From: Oryzias latipes
Lineage: Eukaryota; Chordata; Actinopteri; Beloniformes; Adrianichthyidae
Direction: 5' to 3'
NCBI RefSeq assembly: GCF_002234675.1
Contig: NC_019875.2
Span: 23,058,299 to 23,122,298, forward strand
DNA: 64,000 nt
Of the stretch, positions 1 through 29,152 are shown piece by piece. Position numbers and translations under genes: made by a program. The notes below the pieces were generated by a model. It saw only the letters and a list, made by a program, of their open reading frames with translations. It did no database searches and was not told the DNA's origin. Within the stretch, counting starts at the first letter, position 1. Every line of letters starts with the position of its first letter.

Positions 1-8607
<8,607 letters not shown>

Positions 8608-9157
8608 GTGCACGGTCTCACGGTCTCTGCAGCTACAAACACACTCCTGTCATCTGTGTTAAAGGGGCTAAAACAAGGGATGAAAGAGCAGTTCGAGACC
8701 AAGTAACTTAAGCCGTCAACACTAACCAAAATGTGCAAAGAAATTAATTATTCAACATTCAACGTGTGAGCAAGATTGACGCAAAAATGCTGAAGGTGAA
8801 AAAAGAATCGAATGATTCAAGAGGGAAAAATAAAAACTTTATAGATGTAAAAATGTGGATTTTAAATGTATTTTGTGAAATATCACTTTCATCTTTAATT
8901 TTTTTTAAATTTGAGTAAAAGCTGACTCTATTCAAAACGTAGAAAATGAACATAAAACAAATGATGAACTAAAATACTTTATTTGAGTAAAAAGGAATAC
9001 AAATAAATGAATGAAAATCTTTTTTTTTTAAACGAATTTCAGTCATTCAGATTTACCACCTGAAACAAAATTGTATAAAACCTTTGGTATGAGATACCAT
9101 GAACTGTTAAAGTGATGATTTAACGTTTGTTGTTTCAGAATTCAGTTGTTTACTCAC

Positions 9158-9847
9158 TAAGTTTATGACGTCTCCTCCAGCGAACTGATCCGATGATCGA
9201 TGAGCTCGTGGAGTTATCAATAAACTAGCTGGAGTATTCTCCTTTTTTCCCTGCTTGACATATGGTTTGTTGGACAGGTTTCATGTCTGTAGCTCCATTA
9301 ATAATGTAGTCCACACAGCAGCCGTCTGGAGCACGCTGAAGCGTAGTTTGGTTGCTTAGCAACCGTGGAAACCTCCTCCAGAATAGATCATTGATGAACA
9401 GAAAGAATTTTTAGTTCTACATTTTTCCTTTAATACGGGACGCTATTATTTTTAATGCATAAAGCTGTACATAATCTTAAAAGAAGGTTTGAAAATCATA
9501 CAAGCCTCAGACTGACACAATCACAACACTACGTCATGTTTTCTTTATTTAAATCGATTGGTCCAATGACTGTTATTCGGGGCGTGGCGATCTTTGAATG
9601 CCGCTTTCTGATTGGCTACGAACTGAAAACACACTGCACTAGTTTACTACAGTGAAGTTTTGCCTGAGTGACCCAGCCAGCGAAGTTATTTGAAGTTTTA
9701 CTACAGTTAAAGTGTAGGGGGGAGTTTTTTTTTTTAAACAGTATAATGTAAAATACTTTTTTATCGTAGAAGCGTAACTTTATACGTGGACCAATGATTT
9801 AGTGACAGGAGAAGAAAAGCCGCCGTTGTTCGAACTGGATCGCCTAA
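9158..9847. promoter_or_regulatory. aknad1/gpsm2 bidirectional promoter region
   Basis: The two genes point away from each other here. On the minus strand a candidate aknad1 5' UTR exon ends at 9158 before gtgagt. On the plus strand a candidate gpsm2 exon 1 ends at 9847 before gtaagtgt. Between them are inverted CCAAT-type sites (gattggtccaatg near 9,557 and tgattggcta near 9,610) and no clear TATA box. Transcription starts are inferred, not seen. Confidence 0.6.
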
Positions 9848-10496
9848 CGTAAGTGTAGCCGCTAACATGCTATCCAAGCTAATCTTTAACTGCATGAAAA
9901 AAGGGGCGAAGTCCGAGTCCAAAACTTTAACTTCGTAGCTATTAGTTGCAAGTTACAGTATTCCAATTAGGACACAATTGCACCATAAAAACGCAGTGCT
10001 TACATCTAGATACTCTTTAAGGTTTGCTTGTAAAAATGTCCACGAATAAAGCAAGGCATATGATTATATATGTTATGCCAACATATTCTGAAGATAGCCG
10101 AAATGCATCCTGGTCAAATTCTATGTAAAGTTTAAAAAATATTTTATAAAACATGAAACTGTACCATTTTTTTCTCATTTATTTTCTTACAATATATATG
10201 TATTTCTCTAAAAAAAATTACATTAATTTAAGGCATTTATTTGTCATTATAACATTTTTTGTTTAAATCTGCATTTCATTTTTCTTTCAAAACCATATAT
10301 TTACTAAATTAACATTTGTTTAAAAAATTAAAATAATTTATACTACACACAATAGTAGAACACTGTATTATTTTAATAGATTTTGTTTGAAAATAATTGC
10401 ATTTTAACTATTTTTGGTAACGCAAACTGAAATAGCTGTTAAATACAGCTTTATGTAAGATTAAGTTATTCATAGCAACATTATTGTTTCTTCCAG

Positions 10497-10535
10497 GCTT
10501 CCCAGATTTCCTGTTCCTGTGTGGAATAATTACCG
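10497..10535 (+). other. gpsm2: gpsm2 non-coding 5' UTR exon
   Basis: A 39-nt segment between a strong acceptor (tgtttcttccag) and a strong donor (gtgagtgt), with no useful frame. It fits a leader exon between exon 1 (ends 9847) and the ATG exon. Confidence 0.55.
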
Positions 10536-12054
10536 GTGAGTGTCACGATACAGGGTTATTTTGGTCCTGTTTTGGTGCTGACCGATGCTGCCTCATAGTA
10601 TAATGGTGCTCCCTTATTTAGACCCAGTTGACGGAGTCAGTGGTTATTTTTGTGCATCAAAGCAACAAAAAAAAAGAGCTGTCATTAAAATCGTCTCTTT
10701 TTTTTGTCCCAGCTGCTGAACATTTGCAGTGTTTGTTGACGCTCTTGAACAGAGCAGGGCACAAAACACACCCAGCGGTGAATAAAAGCGTCATTCAAAG
10801 TGACACACATCCATCCATATTCTGACTAAATGCAGGAACATGCTCTCAAGCAATAGGAACTAATTTGGGATACAAGTCTTTACAACCAGACAGTATAAAG
10901 GAATGACAGGTCAACCAGAAAAAAATGACTTTAAAATGTACAAACATTTACTCAGTATTGTGTTAGTGCTATGATCTCCAATGTAAGTCTTATATATCTG
11001 AGATATTATTTATAATTAACTTTGTGTGAATTTAATTTATGTTTATTTGTCTTTTTGTCAAATCTGTGTTCCCATCTGGTGAGTACGTACCCAGTGTTTG
11101 TTTTAGAAAAGACACAAAGAGGATATTCATCAAAATTATTCATGAAGTGGGTCTAAAAGCTTTGAAAGGAATAACAGTCAACTGTAATACAACCTGCTGT
11201 GTGCTGATGGAAAAGCTAAACCCTATGTTTCCGCATCTGGGAAGGTTTAGTGGTTTCATGGTTTTGTAAGGAGATTTATTATAAATGCTCACATTTTGAA
11301 ACTGCGCTTTAATTGTTGCTTGGCTCCAAAGACTTAATCCAGTCAGCAAACAACTGCTCTGCCCTTTTCTCACTGCGCATGTGTTTGTGTGGATGATCTC
11401 ATGGAGAAATTTGGTAATGGCTCGGTCGGGCTCTTACTTCATGCACTTTCTCTGAGCTGCGTTACTTGCCTCCTGCTTTCATTCCCTTTGGTTGAAGCTT
11501 CATGACTTTTTCTGTTTTTGCAGTTTTATTTTTAGTTTCCCTTTTAATGTATAAGTTTCTTTCTCTGCATTTTCAAATTAATATATCTTTCAGTGCAGAT
11601 GAATAACACATGAGTGAAACCAAAGTGCAGCAGCATATAATAAAATAGATTCAGTCTGTAAAACAGTCAGTTCAAAAAAAAACTTTTTTGAAGTTACATT
11701 TTTTTATATAAAGTTATTAGTCATTGAAATTATTGTGCAGGAATTTAAGCCCAGCTAATGGGTTTTAAAAATCCCTCCTGGGGTCCTGCCTCTTTAATTT
11801 CATAGGACTTGAACTTTAATCTAGGGCTCTTTTATAGCCATGCTTGGTTTTGATATGCATGTCTCATAGCCATGTTTTGCCGTGTTCCTTGATGTATTAT
11901 TTGTTGCGTGACCCACTTTTAGAGCTTTTTGTTATTGTCAAGATATTCATACTCTGCACAGTTCCAGAGATCATTCAGAAACTTTCCTTGCTGCCATCTT
12001 TTATCTTTTATTTGAATTATTTGAAAGACAAGTTCAAACAATTGACTGTATAAG

Positions 12055-12554
12055 AGAACTGGACTGGGTGATCCCTTCCCTCTGGCGTTCCAAATAGGAA
12101 CGCCAGAGGGAAGGCGAAATCCCATAGACTTCTATTGAGATTTAAACAGCCATTATTATATTTGTCAGAATAACCATTCTCGCTCTGCTACCTTTTTTAA
12201 CACGTTTTTGCATATCAAATGTTTTTTTCATGATCGTTTATTTTAGTAAGTTATTCAAGTTATAAACTGCCCAATCAGATGCCTCAGTAAAAGCATGTGG
12301 TGCCTGCTAACCCCCATCTCGAAGGTTTCAAACATTTGATTGACAGAATCTCTGGACTTTCAACAAGTTCACTCCTGATAGGCAACAGTAGTTACCATAG
12401 AAACGTAGACTCAGACTGTTCTGGATTAATCACTGCTTACTGGCCACGTCTGGCTCCAAATGGTGGTGGAAAAATGACGGCTAAATTGACTTCCTTTAGT
12501 TGGAGCTGGAATGAAGCCATTTTCTGTGGGTGACGTCACACTCGGTCCAGTTCT
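12055..12554. mobile_element. non-autonomous DNA element with AGAACTGGACTG termini
   Basis: It starts agaactggactg and ends ggtccagttct. Internal phrases (gttaccatagaaacg, ggagctggaatgaagccatt, tttctgtgggtgac) recur in the longer copy at 58,344-60,229, which confirms a repeat family. It carries a perfect 18-bp hairpin at 12,074-12,114. No transposase is present, and the superfamily was not assigned. Confidence 0.7.
12074..12114. repeat. perfect 18-bp inverted repeat with 5-nt loop
   Basis: The left arm ccttccctctggcgttcc is the exact reverse complement of 12,097-12,114, with loop aaata. It lies just inside the element's left end. Confidence 0.95.
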
Positions 12555-13380
12555 ATTATAAAGTCAATGGTTAAACATTTGAAAACATCCAATGAAACAA
12601 GTGGCCCTAACTAAGAAAACCTGACTGCTGCCTACATAACCGTTCACAGTTGGTCTTTAAAGATATTTAGATCTTTATTTACTTTTCTTGAAAATGTAAA
12701 CCACTAGATTAAAAGACAAACCAAACTGTTCTTTGTTTCTGCAGTTCTTACATAAAATATTTTTCATTTTACTATTAACTACTTCACAGGAAACCTGAGA
12801 ATGGAGGGAAAATGTGCTTTTTCCAGCAAATGAATTCTTTTTTATTTTATTTTTTTCATTTCTTGGTTGATGTGGTGAACCAAAACACAAGAACTTCTTG
12901 GAATCTGCGCTTGCTTTGGTTGCCTCTTGGGACGTTTGGGTTTATATCACCTGGTGGCTGCTTTAGAGCTCAGGTACTCTCCAGGACTGGATGAACTGAG
13001 TCACTGTCTTAGACTGACAGCTTGAAGGCTCTGGCCCCTGCCCCTGTTTTCCCGCCCCACTCCCTCACTTCCTGCCTGCCTGCCCTTGCCTGAGCGCGCT
13101 GCTGTTTGGTTGGTGTTGCCATGGAAGCGTTTAGCCAGAAAGAGGCTTCACACACAGCATCTTGTCTTCTCTTCACAGAGGGCTGCTAACAGGAGAGGTA
13201 GTGACGCAAAACACAAAATATATAAAAGCAGCTGTGTGGACTGGCGCTCGGGACTGCATCTTAGCCCGCATGGACTTACCTGGCCCTTGCAGTAACAAAT
13301 TTCGCCACATTTAAAGGTTTTTTTTTTTGTTTAAGTATTGTTAGTTATCTCTCTTTTTTTTAATTTTTTAATTTTCCTAG

Positions 13381-13521
13381 GGTTTTAGTTTTTTTTCTAA
13401 ACGCAACCATTTTTTCGGGAACGAAACTAGGATTTTCCCTTATATTATGCACTTCAATGGATGCTGGTGGCCCATTGGTTAGCATGCGAGCAGAGGAGCA
13501 GCCCTTTCATGTTCGCTACAG
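13381..13521 (+). CDS. gpsm2: gpsm2 ATG exon
   Basis: A long pyrimidine tract ending ttttcctag precedes 13381, and the donor is gtaggact after 13521. The ATG at 13457 opens MDAGGPLVSMRAEEQPFHVR; an in-frame Met at codon 10 aligns with the SMRE of human LGN. About 76 nt of leader lie in the same exon. The intron that follows is 1.9 kb. Confidence 0.85.
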
Positions 13522-16500
13522 GTAGGACTCTCACATCTCTTAAACTATTGATTAGTGTTTCTTTATGTGTTTACATGGGATAACACTTAATTTGGTCATG
13601 CAGTGCAGTGATAGCCTTGTCTGTGACTTTATTTATATAAATAATCCAGATGTTTTCTAAGAAATGCATCTCCAAGCTTCCAATCCCTTCTCTTCCGTGG
13701 TTCCATGGTTTTGGGCTCTTACAACAGGTTTGCCCTGCAGAACGACCCGGTCCAGCTTTCCTTTAATATTTAATGGAGCCCTTTAAAAATGCATCCCCTT
13801 CTTCATGACCAACGGCGTGTGCCGCTTGTTTGAAGCTTGAACGTCCAGGCTTGGCAGGTGGAGGGCTGGTTTCACCTGTCGTTAACAAATGGATGGCGTT
13901 TGACGATAATGCAGAATCTGCTTATGCCCGACAGGTCTGATCAAGCCGCTTAGCATTTCTTGCTGCGATAATCTATGAGCTGCATGCGCCACAGACGTAA
14001 TCTCGGGTGACCAGGTCGCCAGAGGAGAAGGAGGACTTGGGACAGGGACAAGCAGATTAACTGAAAAAGAGCTGATTGAGCAACTTCCAGCGACCATGCA
14101 TTGGAAGTTAATACTGTGACACCATCACAGGGATCCCATGAAACTATTCTAGGCTTTGATGCGTAAATATCTGTGTGACGTCAGATAACTACCACTTTTA
14201 ATATTATAAACTAGTTTTTTTTTTGTCAGATTTTTTCAGTAACTAGCTAGATTTTCACCAACCTCTGCAAGTAAAGGCTCTCAGCAGGAAATAGACCAGG
14301 GTCCGTTAGGGAAAGCGGAGCTGCGGGTTTCCTTTAAACCCCTAAATGCCTCTCAGATCTTCCATGTGCTGCTGTTGTTGTAGGAGACAAAAAGTCTGCA
14401 GGTAGGCTAGTGTTTTCTAGAACTTTTAAAGAACATAGTCTTCTGTTAAAAGAACGTAAGCTGCTTTCATTTAGGCCAAAAGCCGCTGGTTGAGCTTTGA
14501 CTGTTGTTTAGAAGAATACTAGTTTTTCTTTACGATGAGGCAAACTTCTGCGTTGGTGTTTTGATATCATTTCAGAAGCATTTATCCCTAGTAGGCCTCC
14601 ATAAGGACCTGAACATATTTGTGTCTGGTTTTGGTGTATTGTAGACAGTCATTTGGTGTGTACTAGAAAAGTCATGAGAGATCAAGCAAACTAAAAAAGA
14701 TTTGAGGTTGAGCTGATCTCCACCCAGTTCCCTGAAAAACAAGTGTCTGTTTATCTTCCTTCACATCCACGGCTGAGGCTCCCGCTCCAAGATTAAGCAG
14801 CAGCCATTGTCTCGTGGCTTTGTGTGGCTCGGTCACGTTCGCTTCCTTTTTGTTGTCTAAGAAGACGTGTTGCTTTGTGCTCCAACAAAAACTGTATCCT
14901 GTAATTTTCTGTGGGCAGGAAGCCTTCACTGGGTTGGATTGAAGGTGTTTTCAGCATAACATGAATTTAAAAAAATGAATTGAGGCATATAGTATTGTTG
15001 TTGTTTTATTAAATCAGGCAGGAATAATTTTAACATTTAAAATATTTTTCTTTGTGAAAGAAAAATAGAAACCAGGCTTATGATAAGACCCTGATTCATT
15101 TACCATTACAGGAACTTGCTTTACTTTCTGTGGCCTATCTAAAGGATGTGAGATCCAGCATAATAAACGGAGTCCTCTCTGAGCCATTGTTGAGGTGGAA
15201 GGAAGTAGCTGAGCTGAATTCCCCGCTGAAAATCGTGTTTTTTTGTGAGACTTTTTGTTCTCTGTTCAGACTGGACTGCTCATTTGCCTCAGTGACACCC
15301 AGAGGAGGTCGGTTTTTGACTTGAACTGTTGTTTCTGGCATGACGATTTAAGCTTGAAGGTTTTTTCAGGATAGATGGAAAGTTAAGGTGGGAAGTTAGG
15401 GGTCAAACAAAAATCTCCAGCTGTCTCTCTGCTGCAGGATGGAGGTGTCCTGCCTGGAGCTCGCCCTGGAGGGCGAGCGGCTCTGTAAGGTGGGCGACTA
15501 CAGAGCGGGCGTATCCTTCTTTGAAGCGGCCATCCAAGTGGGAACGGAAGACCTGCAAGTGCTCAGCGCTATCTACAGCCAGCTGGGCAATGCTTATTTC
15601 CACCTTCACGACTACGCCAAGGCTTTGGAGTTCCATCGTCATGACCTCACCCTAACCAGGTTGGTCACCTACTACATACTCAGGTCAGTGCCATTGTGGT
15701 TCCTGACGACAAAACGTGTTGTTTAGGACAATTGGGGACCTGCTTGGTGAAGCAAAAGCCAGTGGAAACCTGGGTAACACACTGAAGGTGCTCGGGCGCT
15801 ACGATGAGGCTGTGGTTTGTTGTCAGAGGCACTTGGACATAGCGAGAGACATTAATGACAAGGTGAGACGCTGAACGCCAGCACCGCAGTCATAGCAGAC
15901 TTTTCTTAGAGGATTTGTGTTTACTTTGCTGTCATCTCTCCTGGCTTGCATCAGGTGGGGCAGGCGCGGGCTTTGTACAACTTTGGAAATGTGTACCACG
16001 CCAAAGGCAAAAGTATTTGTTGGAGCGGCGCTGAACCAGGAGCCTTTCCAGAAGAGGTCATGACAGCTCTGAGGATGGCAGCAGAGTATTATGAGTGAGT
16101 GAAAACTACTGCATGTTCTTGTATTAGTTAAAAAAAATCGTATCTATCTAATCATTTGTTGTTGTTGTTGTTTACAGGGCCAACTTGTCAATCGTAAAGG
16201 AGCTCGGAGATCGGGCTGCTCAGGGTCGGACTTTTGGTAACCTTGGCAACACTTATTATTTGCTGGGAGACTTTGGAAAAGCTGTTGCTTCTCATGAACA
16301 GGTGCCTTTAAATTCTGAGTACCATCTGTAAACATGAGTTGAGTGTTAACATGAGTCAAATACATTTTTTTTTTTAGCGTTTACTGATAGCAAAGGAGTT
16401 TGGTGACCGCTCAGCAGAGAGACGGGCCTACTGCAACCTGGGAAACGCCTTTATCTTTCTGGGAGAATTTGAAGTTGCAGCAGAGCATTACAAGTAGGAA

Positions 16501-18705
16501 CCAGATTTATACATTTCTTTTTTAAATATATTAATTTTTCTGCTTAATATGTAATCAAAGCATAAATCGGGACTGTAGTTCTTTTGTTTCCTGTTAAAAA
16601 GGAGTTTTTGATCAAACATTTTAACTCCAAACAAACTGAAAAAGAACCGTGCAGTGGAGGGTTCTGAAGAAACCTCTTTTAACAGGCGGACGCTGCAGTT
16701 GGCCCGGCAGCTGAAGGACCGGGCGGTGGAGGCGCAGGCCTGCTACAGTCTGGGAAACACCTACACTCTCCTTCAGGACTATGAAAGAGCTATAGACTAT
16801 CATCTGAAACACCTGATCATAGCTCAGGACCTGAACGACAGGTAAGAACCCACGCAGGACTTCATGAAATGTGTCTTTCCTGTCGTCTGCACATTCTAAA
16901 TGTTGTCTGTAGAGCTGGGTGATCCATTGGTTTCATCTACAATCTGACATTGGGATTTATGAAAAGTAAAATGGAGAGTTAATTATTTCAGGGCAGTTAC
17001 CGTAGATACTCCTCGTCTGCATTTACTCCTTTTAGTATCTTATTTTTCTTTCTGAAAAAAATACATTTTAAATGTGAATATGTGCAAACGGTTGGATTTT
17101 TGCTGTAATTGTCTTTGTTCTTTAGAATTGGGGAAGGCCGTGCCTGCTGGAGTCTTGGAAATGCTTACACCGCACTTGGAAATCACGACCAAGCCATGCA
17201 CTTTGCTGAGAAGCACTTGGAGATCTGCAGGGAGGTGCGTGAAATCAGAATCGAGCAAACGGAGCCGCTTCCCTCCAAACTAAACTTGTTGCAGGAACAA
17301 TCTATTCATTTTGTCGCGTAGCTGCAGAATTCCTGAACTCTTTTTTTTTTTTTTTTTACTCGATTTCTTTCAGACTGGAGACAGGAGCGGGGAGCTGACG
17401 GCTCGTATGAACGTGTCGGATCTTCAGACGCTTCTGGGTTTGAGCTACAGCACAAATAACTCCACACTGTCTGAAAATAAAGACACAGACAACAACTTTA
17501 ATGGTAGAGTAAATGCTCTGAGCTGCCACTCTTGTTACAGTAGAAACATCTATAATCCCTAAATATTTTATTTTTGCAGGAGGAAGGCCCAGGATGAATA
17601 GACGGCACAGCATGGAGAACCTGGAACTGATGAAAATTAGTCCAGAAAAGATGAACGTAAGAGAAAATCTTTAAATGTTTAGGCCTTTCAACGCCCCAAC
17701 ACTCCCCAAATGATTTTTTTTCTGCGTATTGAAGGGTCAGAAGTGGAGCAGCGACATTCTGACGAAGCAAGCTAAACCATCATTAACAAAAAGCTCGTCC
17801 AAGCTGTTCTTCGTAAGCCGTCTGCGTGGGAAGAAGTACAAGTCAGGAGGTTCCAGTAAAGTCCTTCAAGACACCAGCAACACCCTGGACACCAGTCAGG
17901 TGTCTGTGCAGGGACCACAGAAGGTACACAGAGGACATTCTCCTACAAAATGGAACAGACCTCACCAAACAAGTTGTACTTTGTTCGACTCCCACTTTTC
18001 TATTTGTTTTCCCCTCAGAGAGTAAGTCCTGAAGTGCTTGGAGATGAGGGCTTCTTTGACCTTCTGAGCCGTTTTCAGAGCAACCGCATGGATGATCAGC
18101 GATGCTCGATACAGGATAGAGGCAGCAGGTTATCGCTGAACAGCGGGCCAGATTCGCCTCCAAGAGCCATCAGAAAATGTGGGACTTTTGTCTTAAACTC
18201 ACCAAAGTTCTTCTGAACTTTGTTTCTTAAGCACGTTGTCGTCTTTGTTGGTCTAAACTTGCAGCGGTCTCAGAGTCCGTCAACATCTCTGGGGTGTCAG
18301 GTCGGCGTTTGGAGGACTCGTCGGCAGCGGGGGGAAGCCTGCCGGGCCTCAGGCTCAATCAGAACAGCAACCAGGCGGTTCTGAGTCATCTCATGGCCAA
18401 CGCCGACGACGCCGAGCCTGACGACGATTTCTTCGACATGCTCGTCAAATGCCAGGTATCCAATCGAGTAAAACAGGACTGCTTTTGAAACAAAATGACT
18501 AAAAATACTTCTTTTCCTGTAGGGCTCCCGTCTGGACGACCAGCGCTGTGCCCCTCCACCGCCACCCGTCCGAGGACCCACCGTTCCGGACGAGGACTTC
18601 TTCAGCCTCATCATGCGCTCTCAAGCCAAGCGAATGGACGAGCAACGTGTTACTCTGCCTTCTGCAGCAAACATCGCTGCCAGGTCCATCTCCAGCTCCA
18701 ACTGA
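13457..18705 (+). CDS. gpsm2: G-protein-signalling modulator 2 (LGN)
   Basis: Fourteen coding exons, all GT-AG and phase-consistent: 13457-13521, 15438-15659, 15727-15862, 15955-16094, 16178-16301, 16378-16493, 16686-16841, 17126-17234, 17374-17503, 17580-17656, 17735-17923, 18019-18178, 18265-18455, 18523-18705. The total is 1,998 nt, or 665 aa plus stop; human LGN is 684 aa. The N-terminus EEQPFHVRYR runs into MEVSCLELALEGERLC, matching LGN and fixing the start at 13457. Known role: the TPR half binds NuMA or Inscuteable and the C-terminal GoLoco motifs bind Gi-alpha-GDP, tethering dynein at the cell cortex to orient the spindle; loss in people causes deafness. The linker holds RRHSMENLELMK and SKLFFVSRLRGKKYK. 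The second GoLoco motif is decayed. The gene is head-to-head with aknad1 and tail-to-tail with wdr47. Confidence 0.96.
15438..17234 (+). CDS. gpsm2: gpsm2 TPR-repeat exons
   Basis: Seven exons encode the helical TPR superhelix. Repeat signatures are SQLGNAYFHLHDYAKALEF, GNLGNTLKVLGRYDEAV with a split codon, NFGNVYHAKG, GNLGNTYYLLGDFGKAVA, CNLGNAFIFLGEFEVAAEHY, YSLGNTYTLLQDYERAIDYH and WSLGNAYTALGNHDQAMHF. The loop GAEPGAFPEE interrupts the fourth repeat, as in vertebrate LGN. Several introns are tiny (15,660-15,726 is 67 bp). Confidence 0.95.
18019..18705 (+). CDS. gpsm2: gpsm2 GoLoco exons: three intact motifs, one decayed
   Basis: Exon 18019-18178 carries GoLoco 1 (DEGFFDLLSRFQSNRMDDQR). 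Exon 18265-18455 holds a degenerate GoLoco 2, reduced to SGRRLEDSS where human has SRRLDDQRAS, then LPGLRLNQNSN and the start of GoLoco 3 (DDDFFDMLVKCQ). Exon 18523-18705 completes GoLoco 3 (GSRLDDQRCAPPP) and contains GoLoco 4 (DEDFFSLIMRSQAKRMDEQR), then a short tail ending SSSN and TGA. The DQR/EQR arginine that contacts nucleotide in Gi-alpha is present in motifs 1, 3 and 4 but absent from motif 2. Confidence 0.9.
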
Positions 18706-19201
18706 CTTCAGCACTAAAGACACATTTTTCATTTCAGCTTTTTTTGGGTGACATTTCACAAAGGTCTAAACGGCAGCAGTCACTCAGAGACTCTCCAGTC
18801 TTTTTCTAACATTTGTTGGATAAAACAAAGCACTAACAGTTACATCACCGTTCCATACGGAGGAAGAACATGGAGTTCTGCACTTGAAGCAACAGTAGCA
18901 ACATTTAAAAAAATATATTTTTTTATAAATCCAGAATATTGCCTTTAATCTTAGGTGTATTTTTCAATACGCAAATGCAGGTTTATTTAAAATTAGCTCT
19001 ATAAATTGCCGCCCCACCACAACATTCTGAAGCTCACAGGTTTTTTGGGTTAGCATGAATGTGAAGGAATAATCCGATCCGATATTTTGTTTGTAAAGTT
19101 TTTTTTTGTGAGTTATCTACAAAAAATTGATAAAATAATGAATTTGAACCTTTATAGAGTTGTTTATGCTTTTGTACTAATATTTTCTGGGTGAAATCAG
19201 A

Positions 19202-19207
19202 AATAAA
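19202..19207 (+). other. gpsm2: gpsm2 poly(A) signal
   Basis: AATAAA about 500 bp past the gpsm2 stop. The 3' UTR is therefore about 0.5 kb. Confidence 0.7.
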
Positions 19208-19277
19208 CCCTGATTCATAAACCTGTTTGGTATTTTATTTTTATAAAGACACAGACCACAGTTTGTGTAAAAGACAC

Positions 19278-19283
19278 TTTATT
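19278..19283 (-). other. wdr47: wdr47 poly(A) signal
   Basis: tttatt on the plus strand is AATAAA on the minus strand, about 1.08 kb past the wdr47 stop. It faces the gpsm2 signal at a distance of about 70 bp, so the two genes converge. Confidence 0.65.
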
Positions 19284-20358
19284 CAACGTACCAATAATTA
19301 GATTTAAGTTAGCTCAAATTAATTTAAGTCACTTTTTAAAACCACAACTTCAAAAGGCTAATACGAGAGCCACTAGTATGTTAAAACCAACTGTACATGA
19401 AGATGCTGAAATAAATACATCTGTTTTTATTAGACTGACCTCAATTTCTAAAACTATACAGAACACAAAATTAAATATGCACGTTTGTAAGAAAACTAAT
19501 ACAAAATGTTAAAAGTGCCTGTTAAAATAAAGTGAATATGCCCCAAATACTTCTACATAAATAAAACACTTCCATTCTGATGGTGTGCATTTGGTTTGAC
19601 CCCTGTTGGAGAGAGACTGCCACCTACTGTTTTCACACTGCAACAGCAGGGGTCCATTTAACCCTGTGATGAATGTAAAGTGAACTACAGAGCTCGCATT
19701 TCCCTTTAATGTTGCCGTTTTTCCATTGCAAGCTAACCACTGCCAGCTTTAGCTAAAAAAAAAAAGTTAAATTAAGACAGACTTAAAATGCAAAAGCTAT
19801 TCCACATATTTTCAGTAGTCGCAGTGTACAAGAACATTTGGCATCAAGTGCTGATCGTCTTAAAGATAATACGACTGTGTTATGCTTTGCCTCATCACAA
19901 CAGAAGCTCACTACTGAAAAGAATTCAACTAGCAGCATAACTGCCGACAGACAAGGAATGTAAAACTTCTCCAAACACTATTAGATTATGAGAAACGACT
20001 GTTGTGAACTCAAAGAAGGCACCGTAATGAACAAAGCACTGCCGTCCTGTTAAACCTCCAGAACGGAGAAGGCGACATGCAGCCGCTGACTACTGAGTGC
20101 AGGGAGGGACAGCTTAAACGAGAATCCAGATGATTAATCCAGCTGCAGTAGATGTCAGCACATCAACAATCAGGATTACAGGTGTGAGACAGAGAAAGGT
20201 AGCATGCAATGTGTGCTTAGGAGGTGTCTCACATTCATTTGTTATTGTTTTTGTTTAATGGCCAGAAGGAAAAGTTTCGATTTTCTTTTTTTTTGGACAC
20301 CCTCAACAGCGAAAATGTTAGGATTAAAAACTGACTGGCTGTTAGGATGCTGTGTGCG

Positions 20359-29152
<8,794 letters not shown>

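Larger units (their letters stand above)
10536..13380. other. gpsm2 5' intron
   Basis: Intronic DNA containing the transposon relic at 12,055-12,554. The stretch 13,020-13,300 is richer in GC and CpG (gcctgagcgcgctg) and might hold a second promoter. No exon can be supported. Confidence 0.5.

Noticed and set aside
17843..18163. Minus-strand ORF of 106 codons over gpsm2
   Set aside because: Antisense shadow of the gpsm2 linker and GoLoco exons.
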